Below are positions 22,801 to 32,700 of a stretch of 64,000 nucleotides of DNA, piece after piece. The stretch is from contig NC_064554.1 of NCBI RefSeq assembly GCF_023856365.1, positions 1,550,001 to 1,614,000 on the forward strand, in the 5' to 3' direction. The notes under the pieces were generated by a model that made no database searches, was not told the origin of the DNA, and was given only the letters and a program-made list of their open reading frames with translations. The translations under genes and the position numbers were made by a program. The DNA comes from Brienomyrus brachyistius. Its lineage: Eukaryota > Chordata > Actinopteri > Osteoglossiformes > Mormyridae. Position 1 is the first letter of the stretch, and every line of letters begins with the position of its first letter.

Positions 22801-25800
22801 TTAGTCTTGGAAGCAACATTTATTACTGTTTCAGTACTGTCTAGCTAAAGTAATGGTTTATCAAAAATTGCCATTAATAAAACCTGGAACATTTTTTTGC
22901 CCATTTTGAGGATTTTTTTTTTTCTTTTTGCCCCAATCCATTAACTATTTATTTCTGCCAAGTCTGAGTCCTGATGCAATTAATATATATATGAGAGGGA
23001 GAGAGAGAGAGAGAGAGAAGACGACACACAAATCAGGAAAGTAAAACTAAACGGCGACGACTCATGAGAAATCATGACCCAGTTACTCACCATAATCCAC
23101 AGACCTTGTAATGAACAGAACCATCTTTTTCAGTTTTGGGGTTGAAGTAGCCCTGTAAGGCTTAGCAGGGGGGTGATTAACCGGACGTGTCTGCTGCTCC
23201 TCCAGCACGGCCCCCGGAGTGCGCCGGCTGGGGAGACGGGGTCGACCACAGCCAGGAGCCTGAACGGGACGTGCTCCCCGCGCCGGGGTTCGGAGCCCCC
23301 CAAGCCTGTGGATCGTGGGTCGGGACTCGGCGCCGAGCACAAAACAGCCAAATTAAAGCCCCCGGCCGTCACCAACATCACATCGGAGGCCACCAATCCC
23401 ACCTCCCCACCCCCCGCAAAGAAGCTCGCCCTGTCTGCCAAGAAGGTGAGGGGCTGGGGGGGGCTGCTTTCGGGGGGGACGCTACCAGCACTGTGGTCAC
23501 ACTCGCAGGTAGCTGCTTGCACAGCGTCCAGCACGAGCTGTGATTAAACCCTAAATTACTAAGCATCCCCTTCCGGTGCTTAAGCTGAGCTCTCGGCACT
23601 CTTCGCTTTTTTCCGTCTTTGTAAGTCTCTTTCCGTTCTCTTCTAACCATTTCTAATCCGCCGTCTGCCGCATTCTCTCCGTTTTTTTTCTCTCGTCCAT
23701 TTTCCTCTTTCATTTTGTTTTTCCACATTTTTATTTTTATTTCCCCCTTGTGTACACGGATGGCACTTTTTTCTTTTCTTTTAGACCACCAAGTTTTTAT
23801 TTCTGTCAATAACTGCAGGTCAGGCCCAATGGGAGCCCCAGCAGCAGTGATGTGCCGCCCTCCCAGCCACGCCCCTTGTCCAGTGACCTCACACTTTCAG
23901 AACATCCACCCCTGTTGGTCTCCACCCCGCCGAATCACAAACCTCGGTATGGCTCAACCTGTAGGAGGTGGCATCTATGGGCTTGAGTGATGGATATCAG
24001 GCACCTGGGGTGTGGGTAGATGTCACAGTTGACCCTGGTGTTTTTGCCTGCCCTGCATCTGTCTCTGTATCCCCATGTGTGCTATTTGTTCCTGATGTGA
24101 TCCTCCTCATCTCTGGTTGCTCCCACCCCTCCCCCCTCCCAGGATGGTTCCATTTCATTCGCTCAAGTCATCATCTTTGCCTGGACCCGCCTCCCACTCA
24201 ACCCCGACCAAAAGCTCTCACCCTGTCCCCACGGAAACCAGCCCCCTGCCCAGACCGCTCTCCGTGGCAACAAGTCTATCCTCCCCTGTCAGCCCTGCGT
24301 TGAAGAGGAAGAGGAGGAAGAAGAAAAAACGGCGTCACTCCGAGACAAGCGACGGCCAGCAACCAACACCGGGGCAACCCGAGGCCCAGGTAGAGGAGGC
24401 GTCAGTCTGTGAGGAGAAGAGGAAGAAGAAAAAGAAGAAAAGGAAGAGGGAGGAGGAGGAGGGACCTGCTGCCCATCCGGCCCAGGAGCTCGTGTCACAC
24501 CTGGAGCCGCTGGTGCTTCAGGATGAAGACTGGAGTCTGGCCAAACCCTGGAGCATCGCGGCCGAGCCACAGGAACAGGCCAGAGATGCAGTGAGGCTGA
24601 AGAAGAAAAAGAGGAAGCGGAAATGTGACGAGGTATTGGAGGAAGCCATGAGTCCGTCCTCGGCTGCAGAGAGGTGCGTCTCCCATATTCACAGTCTCAG
24701 ACTGAGATTAGACCTCTTCCATGGGGTGTCCTATTCTGTGCTAAGATATAATGTCGGTGTGATTTTTATTGTGTTCAATAGGGGGTGGTGTGTGCTTCTG
24801 CAGTTTCATACTCCTTACTCGAGATTGGAAGGTTCCAATCCTGTAGAATGATTTTACCTCTGGGTTTCTGAGCAAAGTCCTGAACACCAGTTGCTCCAGG
24901 GTCTCAGCTGTATATTACTTTGGATGAAAGTCTAGGAAATAAATTAAACAGACCCTGCTGGCTTCCTCAGGGCACCTATGAAACTCCAGAGTCTGAGAAT
25001 AAAACCAGCATGAGGTTCAGCAAAGGGAGGGTATTTCCTGAGGTGCCCCGTGCAGAATGCTGTTCTCGGATCAGTCCGCTGAAACGCTCTGGCTTTACCC
25101 CAGGCCAGCAGTGGAGGAAACAGTGACTGAGACGAGCACAGTGGACGTGGCTGAACTGCTTCGGCAGAAACTGGAAAGGAGGAGGAAGAAGAAGAAAATG
25201 CTGAAGGAGAAGAGAGCATGTCTCAAAGACCCAGAACCTTCTCCTCAGAAGCCTTCTGAGGAGGTGAAGACTGCTGACTGCAGTAAAGGTACTGGCATTC
25301 TCAGTGTTAAGGTCAATAGTGTTAAGGTTCTGCTGCTATTTAAATACAGAGAGTCATGTACAGGGTCCTGAGCAGCTGGGCGTTAGCGGCGATGTTCAGT
25401 CAGCAGACCAGCCAATCAGAGCACTCGGTTGACTCTCCCTCTCGCCCTTGCAGCAACGACCGTGATCGTCTGGGACTGCCAAGTCCGGGACGGGTACAAG
25501 CGCACGCAGGAATCGCAGGGCCCCAAAACCGCACGGTCTGCCTGGGACGGCGCCAGGACCAGCACTGTGGTAGAAGAGCTGCTCCGGAACTCTGAGGACA
25601 GAGCGTACGGGAGCCAAGGTGACGGCCCTGTGACGGAGCTCCTGTCTGGTCTGGTGTAGATCTGGCCAATTGCTTCTGTTGATGTTCAAAGGACCTGGCT
25701 AGAATTCATGTAAACAGCTCTGGTAGAAGTTGATTGGCCAAAAAGATTGAGATATTTGGGGCAGGGACTATCGCTTTTGCCTGAGCTTCTGCTCAGTGTA

Positions 25801-26437
25801 GGTACTGTTCACTGCAGTTCTCACCTGGGATGGAGAGCTTTCAGCGATCAGCCGGGAAGCCATGGAGGACACACAAAACGCCAAGCAGGACACCGTGATC
25901 GACGAGTGGGACGAGGAGTTCGACAGAGGCAAGGTGAGTGTGCTGGGCAGGGGGTGGGTGGATCTGTGTGTACGTGGCTGTCCTGCCATTGGCTGCAAGA
26001 CCGTGGCCGTCATCTTATTGGCTGCATGATTGTATGTTTGTGGACTGAGGATGTTACCGTCAGATCTGATTGCCTGTAATGCAGAGTTTCGGGCCGCGAG
26101 CCATGGCTGTAATGGATTGATCCGGCCCATAAAGAGCCCGCTTCTACCCTCTAATTGCCGTCCAAATGCGATTCAGGCCTAGATCAGAGCTAATGCCGTC
26201 CTGTGTGGAATTAAAAGGCCCAGAGCTCAGGGGGGGGGAGATGATACCTCATTGTCTCTGGGGAATGATGAGATGCTGGATGATGTGTGTGTGTGTATGT
26301 GTGCGCAGGAGAAGAAAGTGAAAAAGTACAAGAAAGAGAGGAGAAGGAGTGGCAACATCTTCCAGAAGGTCCAGGACCGGAGGAACATGTGGTCCGTCAC
26401 CGGAGGGAAGAGGAGCGGATTCGGATACCGCCACTGA
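16285..26437 (+). CDS. usp36: Ubiquitin-specific protease 36 (USP36), full coding region, 19 coding exons
   Basis: Nucleolar cysteine deubiquitinase; the known family role is to stabilise ribosome-biogenesis factors and RNA polymerase I. It starts [16 protein letters not shown] and continues [20 protein letters not shown], as in USP36. Catalytic features are the Cys box [13 protein letters not shown] (exon 3), zinc-ligand pairs [18 protein letters not shown] and [14 protein letters not shown], the His box [13 protein letters not shown] (exon 10) and [14 protein letters not shown] (exon 11). A divergent tail carries lysine/arginine tracts (exons 16-17) fitting nucleolar targeting. The C-terminus has [11 protein letters not shown] and [15 protein letters not shown]. 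Total is about 1070 codons against roughly 1120 in human. All borders are GT-AG and in phase, but exon 12 lacks one base and exon 13 has one extra base relative to the family frame. Both sit in C-runs, so they are assembly errors or real lesions. The start is chosen because its N-terminus matches the family. Confidence 0.95.
16561..16590 (+). repeat. (GT)n microsatellite
   Basis: Short GT repeat with one GC interruption in usp36 intron 2. Confidence 0.7.
16815..17036 (+). CDS. usp36: usp36 exon 3 (Cys box)
   Basis: Carries the catalytic Cys box [13 protein letters not shown] and [18 protein letters not shown]. Two in-frame acceptors, after 16814 and after 16820, would change the protein by two residues. 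Donor T|gtgagt. Confidence 0.93.
17303..17413 (+). CDS. usp36: usp36 exon 4
   Basis: Acceptor ctggcag, donor AAAA|gtgagg. Encodes [20 protein letters not shown] through SFIRDLK. Confidence 0.93.
17633..17735 (+). CDS. usp36: usp36 exon 5
   Basis: Acceptor ttctccag, donor CCCAA|gtaagg. Encodes [20 protein letters not shown] and [15 protein letters not shown]. Confidence 0.93.
18030..18181. mobile_element. Short TIR element (MITE-like)
   Basis: Imperfect terminal inverted repeats: CAGTACGTTTACATGCAC at the left and GTGCATGTAAATGTTGA at the right, about 150 bp apart and with no coding content. It lies in usp36 intron 5. Confidence 0.6.
18219..18241 (+). repeat. Poly(C) tract, 23 nt
   Basis: Uninterrupted C run in usp36 intron 5. 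Confidence 0.9.
18798..19148 (-). mobile_element. tRNA-derived SINE, near full length
   Basis: On the minus strand it begins GGGGCAGCATGGTGGTGCAG. It has a pol III A box (TGGTGCAGTGG) and a B box (GGTTCGACTCT), a long SINE body, and ends in GGATGGATT repeats. It is homologous along its whole length to the copy at 42882-43239. No clear target duplication is seen. Confidence 0.85.
19293..19360 (+). CDS. usp36: usp36 exon 6
   Basis: Acceptor ccccatag, donor CGAG|gtatgt. Encodes [20 protein letters not shown]. It follows the repeat-rich 1.56-kb intron at 17736-19292. Confidence 0.92.
19408..19598 (+). mobile_element. tRNA-derived SINE, second family
   Basis: Has a B box GGTTCAAATCT at 19455-19465, then the typical fish SINE body with GAGCGAGGCCCTTACCCC and TGCTCCAGGGACTGG, and an ATAAAAGCCTGTGCTGAATA tail. 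Located in usp36 intron 6. Confidence 0.75.
19774..19821 (+). repeat. (GT)24 microsatellite
   Basis: Perfect GT run ending 14 nt before the usp36 exon 7 acceptor. Confidence 0.95.
19836..19906 (+). CDS. usp36: usp36 exon 7 (first zinc-ligand pair)
   Basis: Acceptor cgtttcag directly after a (GT)n tract; donor AGG|gtgagt. Encodes [20 protein letters not shown]. Confidence 0.93.
19939..20577. mobile_element. Possible non-autonomous DNA transposon
   Basis: Fills most of usp36 intron 7. Its ends are loosely inverted (TTAAGGTGTCCTCACACT and the complement of CGTGAATATGCCCTAAGTTA). The interior repeats phrases such as CTTGGGC and ACTAGTGTGA. The TIR match is only partial, so this is tentative. 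Confidence 0.35.
20815..20897 (+). CDS. usp36: usp36 exon 8
   Basis: Acceptor ttctacag, donor CCAG|gtgagt. Encodes [20 protein letters not shown] then ENAYMCA, including the start of the second zinc-ligand pair. Confidence 0.93.
21438..21549 (+). CDS. usp36: usp36 exon 9
   Basis: Acceptor ctgtttag, donor AAG|gtgatc. Encodes [20 protein letters not shown] and [17 protein letters not shown]. Confidence 0.93.
21689..21829 (+). CDS. usp36: usp36 exon 10 (His box)
   Basis: Acceptor ctttctag, donor AAG|gtgaga. Encodes [17 protein letters not shown] through [16 protein letters not shown] with the catalytic His of the HAGHY motif. Confidence 0.94.
21922..22022 (+). CDS. usp36: usp36 exon 11 (end of catalytic domain)
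   Basis: Acceptor gtttgcag, donor TGAG|gtaaga. Encodes [20 protein letters not shown] then [14 protein letters not shown]. Completes the USP fold. Confidence 0.94.
22112..22240 (+). CDS. usp36: usp36 exon 12 (one base short)
   Basis: Acceptor aacctag. In the frame set by exon 11 it stops after about a dozen codons. A single extra C in AATCCGG would give [10 protein letters not shown], as the family has, and an open frame to SGPRSSPQ at the donor CAG|gtgacc. No alternative acceptor that I tested restores the frame. Confidence 0.8.
22372..22696 (+). CDS. usp36: usp36 exon 13 (one base extra)
   Basis: Acceptor ttgtgcag, donor AAG|gtgcgt. The first part reads [16 protein letters not shown] to SPTGPTLIP. 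The second part, in the next frame, reads [15 protein letters not shown] to SGDSSESK. The switch lies in the C-run at 22500-22504; one fewer C would make the exon continuous. Confidence 0.8.
22993..23020 (+). repeat. (GA)n microsatellite
   Basis: GA run in usp36 intron 13. Confidence 0.8.
23206..23445 (+). CDS. usp36: usp36 exon 14
   Basis: Acceptor ctcctccag, donor AAG|gtgagg. Encodes [13 protein letters not shown] up to the family-conserved [14 protein letters not shown]. Confidence 0.9.
23819..23946 (+). CDS. usp36: usp36 exon 15
   Basis: Acceptor aactgcag, donor CCTCG|gtatgg. Encodes a Ser/Pro-rich low-complexity linker ([18 protein letters not shown]...). The call rests on splice sites and phase rather than conserved residues. 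Confidence 0.78.
24143..24673 (+). CDS. usp36: usp36 exon 16 (lysine-rich nucleolar tail)
   Basis: Acceptor cctcccag, donor AGAG|gtgcgt. The largest exon: a Ser/Pro linker, then three basic tracts ([32 protein letters not shown]) separated by acidic stretches. This fits a nucleolar localisation signal. Confidence 0.88.
24781..24953 (+). mobile_element. Diverged tRNA-derived SINE
   Basis: B-box-like GGTTCCAATCC at 24831-24841, then GAGCAAAGTCCTGAACACC, GTTGCTCCAGGG and a GGATGAAAGTCTAGGAAATA tail. Same family as 19408-19598 but more degraded. Located in usp36 intron 16. Confidence 0.6.
25104..25288 (+). CDS. usp36: usp36 exon 17
   Basis: Acceptor taccccag, donor AAAG|gtactg. Encodes [19 protein letters not shown] and an acidic/Pro segment. 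Confidence 0.85.
25454..25618 (+). CDS. usp36: usp36 exon 18
   Basis: Acceptor cccttgcag, donor CAAG|gtgacg. Encodes [16 protein letters not shown] through [17 protein letters not shown], matching the family VVQELL..SSDKAYG segment. Confidence 0.88.
25818..25933 (+). CDS. usp36: usp36 exon 19
   Basis: Acceptor cactgcag, donor AAG|gtgagt. Encodes [18 protein letters not shown] to [11 protein letters not shown], highly conserved in USP36. Confidence 0.92.
26309..26437 (+). CDS. usp36: usp36 exon 20 (terminal coding exon)
   Basis: Acceptor tgtgcgcag preceded by a GT-rich stretch. Encodes [20 protein letters not shown] and [13 protein letters not shown]..., stop TGA at 26435-26437. Confidence 0.93.
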   Translation, partial: EKKVKKYKKERRRSGNIFQKVQDRRNMWSVTGGKRSGFGYRH

Positions 26438-28472
26438 GTCGGGTAAGCTGGGGTTCGAACCCATGTCCCGCAGACTCAGGATTCAGCCATGTGCCATGTT
26501 CTCCATTCCAATTCCACTCTCTCTTTCCCCTCCCCAGAAGTGTCCCAGACTCCCCCTTCCTGCCGGAACATGGTCGAGCCTCTCCTGAAGATTCCAGCTA
26601 GCCGTCGGGGATGTACAGGCTGACGGGACGGCTGTGTCGTGAGCCGGTTCCGTTTATCCAAGGAGCAAAGATGGTTAACAGGGTCACTGGGGTCCTCGCC
26701 CACCCCCGAAATACATTGAACAGCAGCAAACGGGTTTATATCATACAGGGTTCTGTGCATTGCCAGCATGGCGTCGGTGACATTCCCTCCTGTGGTGGAT
26801 TGTCTTGTTGCTTGCGGTCATGCCTGCTGTTTCTCTCTTCAGCCGTGGGCTGCAGTGACTGAGCCCTGCGTCGATTTCAGCAGAAGCTGAAGTTAAGTAA
26901 GGAAATGACAACACTGAAGGCTGGACGCGTACTTCAGGGTCTGGCCGATGTCATTGGGTGGCAGGTCCCCTATGGGACAGCGTGTGGTATGAAGCCGGGG
27001 GTAAACAGGGATCAACTTTAATGCCCAACTGCCCTCACTTAGTCCCCTACTTTGTGTTTAATTTCTCTCTTTATTGAAGAACACACATTTGACAACCTAG
27101 AAGTAGATGGGCTTTGTGGTGTGACAGACCACAATTATGTCTTTCCCTCAATCTTAGTTCAGCTGCTGTTGTAATGGCTCCCTTACTGACATTCATGAAG
27201 ACAGCTACAGTGAGCCACACCATATCAATGTGAGATATAGGCTTATTTTATATTTTCATATCAATTAATTGGAATGCATTCTATAGATGTGCATATACAC
27301 ATATATAATATATACTAAATGGATATGTATTGATAAACAGACGATTGTAACGATTTAAACGACATTCACTTCTTTATGTAGTGTGTGTTTTTTTTTTTTT
27401 TTTTTCTTTTCCTCTTGTGACGTACGTGTTTGATGCATTTAAGCGTATCTGATTGAAAGCAGGGGCGGATCGCGGCGCGTAAACAGGATGCTGACCACGA
27501 AAGCCTGTCGGCCCGGAGAAGTTGCTTCGAGTCGCTGGGGCTTTTTGATCTCTGCTTCCGTTGAGCATGTGTGGATCGCTCGAGCGAGGAAGAGTCTTGG
27601 TCTATACCTTATTCTGAGCCATAACGTCGTCGATTTTTCATAAACTTACGTTTTTCACCCACCCCCCCCTTGTTGAAACATTGTGAAACTGTCAGTTTGA
27701 ACCAGGGATTACAGTTGTGGTTTGACTTCTTACCATCTAGTAGGTTTAGCTGAATGGTGTCTATATGTGACACCGATTTGACGAGAGGGAAACGCCAAAG
27801 TTTTTTTTTGATCGTTTAATGGAGTTTCCTTCTGAATGTTTAGCTGTGGGGCTTTAGAATGGAGTTGGAATTTACTCCCTTCATTTACAGTTGCAGGCGT
27901 TTGTCTCCTCTGCCCAATCTACCTCCCATATTTGTACATGTTTTCCTGCACAGCTCCTGCCATCAGGGGAGCAGGTGTAAACTCCGTTTTCCACTCGCTT
28001 TTGGGTACAGCGCCCAGAACGGATCGGGCTATCCACGTCGTCAGGGATAAATGATGCATGGGGGGAAAGATTCCCAATCATTTATTGTCATTTTAAAGTC
28101 ACATTCGTGTTCTCTATATATTTCCTGTATATATTTCAGTTGCAAACGTGGCAAATTAATATTAAACGCGCTATGGATTAGTTCTGTACACACTTTTTGA
28201 AGTTAGTTCAGTGGCCCTTTCCGTCTAATTGGTGCAGCTGGGAGGGCTAACTGTCCCTCCCCAAAGTAGGGAATTAGTGGCGGTTGTGGAGCGGCTCATT
28301 TGCGCGTACCTAGAATCTGGATCCTTCCGGTTTACTGTGTTGACAAACTCATGCGTTATGTAGACCCAGCAAGCCTTGGGTCTTCAAAACTGTTCCGGTT
28401 CCTAATCTATGCAATTTTTGACTGCACGATTAAGCTGATCACTTGAGATTTTACAATGGTTGTACACACGCA

Positions 28473-28488
28473 CCCCCCCCCCCCCCCC
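28473..28488 (+). repeat. Poly(C) tract, 16 nt
   Basis: Uninterrupted C run downstream of usp36. Confidence 0.9.
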
Positions 28489-28755
28489 AAAGCCTACACC
28501 GACTGCTGTATTACGATCACCCACATTCTGACCGTTCAAAAACATCTCCGGGGTCTTCCATGGAACTGGGCAAAAACATATTACCTGTGAAGTAATGGAA
28601 TAAATGCTTTGCTAGTGTATATCTCATACATGCACATTGTGTTTGCGATACCAGTACAACAAAATGCAGTTCGGATGTTACAATCATTTAAACTTGAGTT
28701 AAGCAATTTCAGTCGGTTGTTTGGCTGTAATTTTAGAGTTTAACAAAAAAGTGTT

Positions 28756-28770
28756 GGGGGGGGGGGGGGG
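28756..28770 (+). repeat. Poly(G) tract, 15 nt
   Basis: Uninterrupted G run downstream of usp36. Confidence 0.9.
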
Positions 28771-29048
28771 TGAACGCAATGTAGTTGGTATTGACCTCCT
28801 ATGCCTTTACTGTAGTGCAGTACAGTAAGCAACTTGTGGAAACGCAAGTCCTGTGTTCGGTAGATTGTATGAATGTTTTGTGTGTATCTGGGAGTAGAAT
28901 TGTTAAGTATTCATAAGTGACCCTTTTTTAAAAAAGAAAAAATCTGACTCTAACCCATGTATGTCGTTTGCATTGTATTTTGCACAGTTTCGGATTTAAA
29001 TACCTTTTATTAATGTAGGAACTATTGCAAAAGAAAATACAAACGTGC

Positions 29049-29054
29049 AATAAA
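29049..29054 (+). terminator. Candidate poly(A) signal (usp36?)
   Basis: AATAAA followed within 30 nt by GT-rich TGTTTGTTCGATGTTTC. It is the last such site before the cyth1 promoter. A 2.6-kb usp36 3' UTR would be implied, which is unproven. Confidence 0.25.
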
Positions 29055-29339
29055 ATTCAGTGAACATGTTTGTTCGATGTTTCTCGCTTTTGGCTTAACG
29101 CATATTTTAAATACATTCTCTTCCTATGGATCGATGTCATCTTTCCGTTGAAAACACAGTTGCCTTTTGACCTTTTGCTACAATTTACAGTCATTGAGCC
29201 AGCTGAGAGAATTTGTGATCCAAGCGACAATTACAAATGCTAGCTATATAATAAACTTATTTTTCTACAAGGGGTGCTCCTTAACAGGGAAGATGTCCCG
29301 CACTGTATACTTATATACCTGAGCGATCTGCGCGTTCAT

Positions 29340-29607
29340 CTGCGATTGCGACACGTGACATCACCTCGGGAGGGGGAGGGGCTGCCGTATGTGTCACAGG
29401 CAAAGAGCGATGGAGACGCCGTGAGTTCGGAACGACTCTCTGCAATAAATCATCTGCAAGGAAACCCGGGGAGGGGATCGAGTGACAGCCGAGAAAAAGG
29501 AGGGGAAGAGTAAGAGAGCGATAAAGGCGGAGCGGAGGGCGCACTTGGAGCGGAGGGTTCCTCAGTACAGCGGCTGCAGCGTTTCAGTTGAGGCGCCCCG
29601 CATCACC
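29340..29607 (+). promoter_or_regulatory. cyth1: cyth1 upstream promoter and 5' UTR
   Basis: GC- and CpG-enriched DNA directly before the first cyth1 start codon. It contains an E-box CACGTGAC at 29352-29359 overlapping a CRE-like TGACATCA (29357-29364), and Sp1-type GGGAGGGGC just after it. The transcription start is not resolved. Confidence 0.5.
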
Positions 29608-29632
29608 ATGAGCTCGGCGAGCGACGATTACG
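29608..29632 (+). CDS. cyth1: cyth1 exon 1a (upstream start)
   Basis: ATG in CATCACCATGA context, encoding MSSASDDY; donor TACG|gtaggc. Splicing to exon 2 gives [13 protein letters not shown], which parallels human MEEDDSYVPSDL. Confidence 0.72.
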
Positions 29633-29716
29633 GTAGGCACTAGCATTACTGCCACCGCCGCGGCTACAAGGGGACAGGTATCCCCGTACTGCTATAGATA
29701 GGTGCGTTGGCAATAT

Positions 29717-29764
<48 letters not shown>

Positions 29765-32700
29765 TATTTGTATAGATATATATATATAAATGCATGTCGT
29801 AAACTGAACTACATGATCCCGGTTTTCTGAAGCTATAGCAATAACATGCAGCTGGATACTAAAGAAGTCAAGACACGTTTCTTTAAAAAGAGAAAGTGTT
29901 GTGAACTGTAGGATTTCGGAGCAAAACATACAAAGTTTTGTGGCCTTAAGCGATAAACCCCAGATCAATAAGTGGTATTTTTTTATACGCAGAATTACTG
30001 AACACAAGACGAAAATGCAGCGGCAGTGTGTACCGAAAGTTGTCTGTGAACTGGCCATTTGGTGCATTTATCTCCCTTTTTACTGATTAATTTCTTTGAC
30101 AGGTTGAACCGCAACTCCTGTTAAATATGTAATATTAGTATGACAGTACAAGTACTTATGGCCTGTCATAATCAGAAATTGCTTTCTAGGTCTTTTTTCT
30201 TAATTAAAAATATAGTCATAGAAAACCATGACGCGTTGCAACGACTTTTCTCTTTTTTAGTAGGTAGCCTAATTGAATTCATGTGGTGATTGGAGTATTC
30301 TGCAAAATATAAATAAATTATATTCGATGTTAACCACTTAACCACTGTATTTAGCGACTGATTCATGCTCCTAATTAGAATTATCGCTGGATGCGCTCAG
30401 TACTTACAGGTTACAACCGCGCGGCTGAATCATTAAGATGCAGAGTCACTAACGCCGCGTGCACGTCGCCGAGGTCCGCGTGTCCCCCCCCCCCCCCCCG
30501 CCATCGACACGCATTGCTAATCCCTTGGGGGGATTTAAAAAGTTTTTAATAATTAAAACGTCGGTTATTGCGTCTTTTCTCCCCGTTCTAAAGCTGATAT
30601 TCACTATGGTACAATATTTAGCATTTTTGGTACTGTTCATTTATACCAGTACGTTTGTAGGGAAAATATTTTGAATTCATTTGAGTTGATACCGATTTTG
30701 GGTCATATTTTTGTCATCGTTTCAGACGCTTCACCTAAAACAAAGAAAAACAATCGATTTAAAACTAGTTTATAGATTCGATTTTCATTGCCTCAGACGG
30801 AAACACCTCGAATAGGCTACCTATGACTATCTGTCTGTCTGTCTGTCTGTCTGACTTCTCCCCTTTGCTCCGTTACATTACAGGATAACGGTCTGTCTTC
30901 GTGATATTACTCAGCAGCAAAAAATAGACGTTAAGTTCCAGACAATAGACTGCAGCCTGAAACCTAAGAGCACCTTAAATTTTATGCCTGTCATTGCACC
31001 CTCTTGCACTGAGTGGTTTTTCCTTCCACTCACGAGATATCCGTTATAATTAGATATGCAGCAGATAGACTGCAGCGCCCGAGACTCTCTGCAATAATCC
31101 CGGCTGTTGACATTCCTTTCCTGATTTAGTCTGTTAGTTTCTACTCTGTTTCACCACAGACGGACTTAAAGACGTACTGGATAGATGCTCCTTTGTTCAT
31201 ATATGTTAATTATAATATTTAAAGGAAGTCTAATAGGGTGGAAGGGGTGGGCAGGTTGTGCAGGTGCATGTGGTTGTCGCGGTTGCAGAATCCAGAAAGC
31301 ATCACCCTTCATCACGCTGCTGCTGTCACCAAACCAGCCGGCCCCGCCTCCTTTACCAAGTGACGCCGGTCAGGATGTAGGTCTGAGCTTGAACTCGTCT
31401 CACCTCTGCAGGTTTTGATTAGTTTGCGTGAATGTCAAAATGTAAAAGCAGAACAGACAGAATGTGTAGAAACCAGGGACCTGTACTACGAAGCGGGGTT
31501 ACTTTAAGGTAGTCTGGGCAAAATGTAAGTGAACGAATATTAAGTCCATTTAAACTGTGGTACCTTAAATCCGACAAGTTACCCCGATAAGCCAGTAACC
31601 CCGCGTCGTAGTACAGGCCACAGTGTATCACTCATACCATCCTTTCAAAGTAGAAAGCAAAGTTCAGTAAATAAATGTCATATAAATAATGTCTGTTCGT
31701 CTGTGTATAAAGTGATTAAGGGCCTGCATAATATGTATGATTTAAGAACAGCACCTGAAAAGGCACAAGTGCAGTGCTCTCCTCTCCTCAACCAGGAGCC
31801 GGGAGGGAGCAAAAATGTAGACTGTCTACAGATTGAGAGACAGATCAGGGGACCTGAGGAGGGTCCAGATGAAGACCTCCAGACACGCTTTTACAGACTA
31901 GCCCACAGAACCAGCCTTCCGTTAGGGTGGGGATGGGCAGTCTTTTCCACAAACGGCCAGTGTGTATGGGAGTTTCTGGGATGACCATTAGGTCAACTGT
32001 TGAAACCCAGGCATGAGGACTTCAGTCGATCAGTCCTCTAATTAGCAATATAATTACGTAGGTACAGCAAGAACCTGTATAACTATTGGCTGTGTTAGTG
32101 GTAAACCCATGTAAACAGATCTAGGACTAACATTTCCCAATCCAGTCCTTGCGGCCCCACAGACAGTCCATGTTTTTGCTCCCTGCCAGACGGTGCACAT
32201 TTTTGCTCCAGGTTCCCGACGACCGGATTCCAAAGCACTGATCTAGGGGATCGCAAATTTCTGCATTTGTTGTGAACATCCACCCACACACAGCTCATTT
32301 CAGGGCAGACGCATACCTCATGCTGCAGTTTCTCCTTGCTGGTGTTTCAGTGGGAACCGAACAAACAAACGCCTTAAATCTCACACTTGCTCTGCCTCTC
32401 CCCATTATGGTTTCTGACAGTAAATAATGCCGACTTTCTGAGCAGATGTACACTGAATCCCCAGGAAGAAAAGTTTGCCATCCAGTTGCAAGTCGAATGA
32501 AGGAATCCTGAAGCTGCAGAGGGACCCAAGGCCTTTCATGCTGTTACTTGGAGTCGCCATAAGATGGCGCCCTCAGGTCACAGAATGCAGTGACAGTCAG
32601 AGGATTCGTTCTGTCAGAAATTCTGCAGTTTTTTCAAGCACTGGCTAATGTGTATGTGTGTGCCGGAGGATTTTTGGCAAATCCCACCTTCCTTTAGCTT

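Larger units (their letters stand above)
26438..29300 (+). other. usp36 3' UTR and usp36-cyth1 intergenic DNA
   Basis: No coding content is recognised. AATAAA hexamers occur at 28599 and 29049; the latter is followed by a GT-rich stretch, but neither can be tied to usp36 for certain. Poly(C) at 28473-28488, poly(G) at 28756-28770 and a poly(T) run near 27389 are present. Confidence 0.45.

Noticed and set aside
23130..23809. Minus-strand ORFs of 134-143 codons
   Set aside because: Antisense shadows of usp36 exon 14 and a pyrimidine-rich intron; low-complexity K/E/R content.
29603..30067. 154-codon minus-strand ORF over cyth1 exon 1a
   Set aside because: It runs through the (TA)n tract (YIYIYI) and has no recognisable domain.
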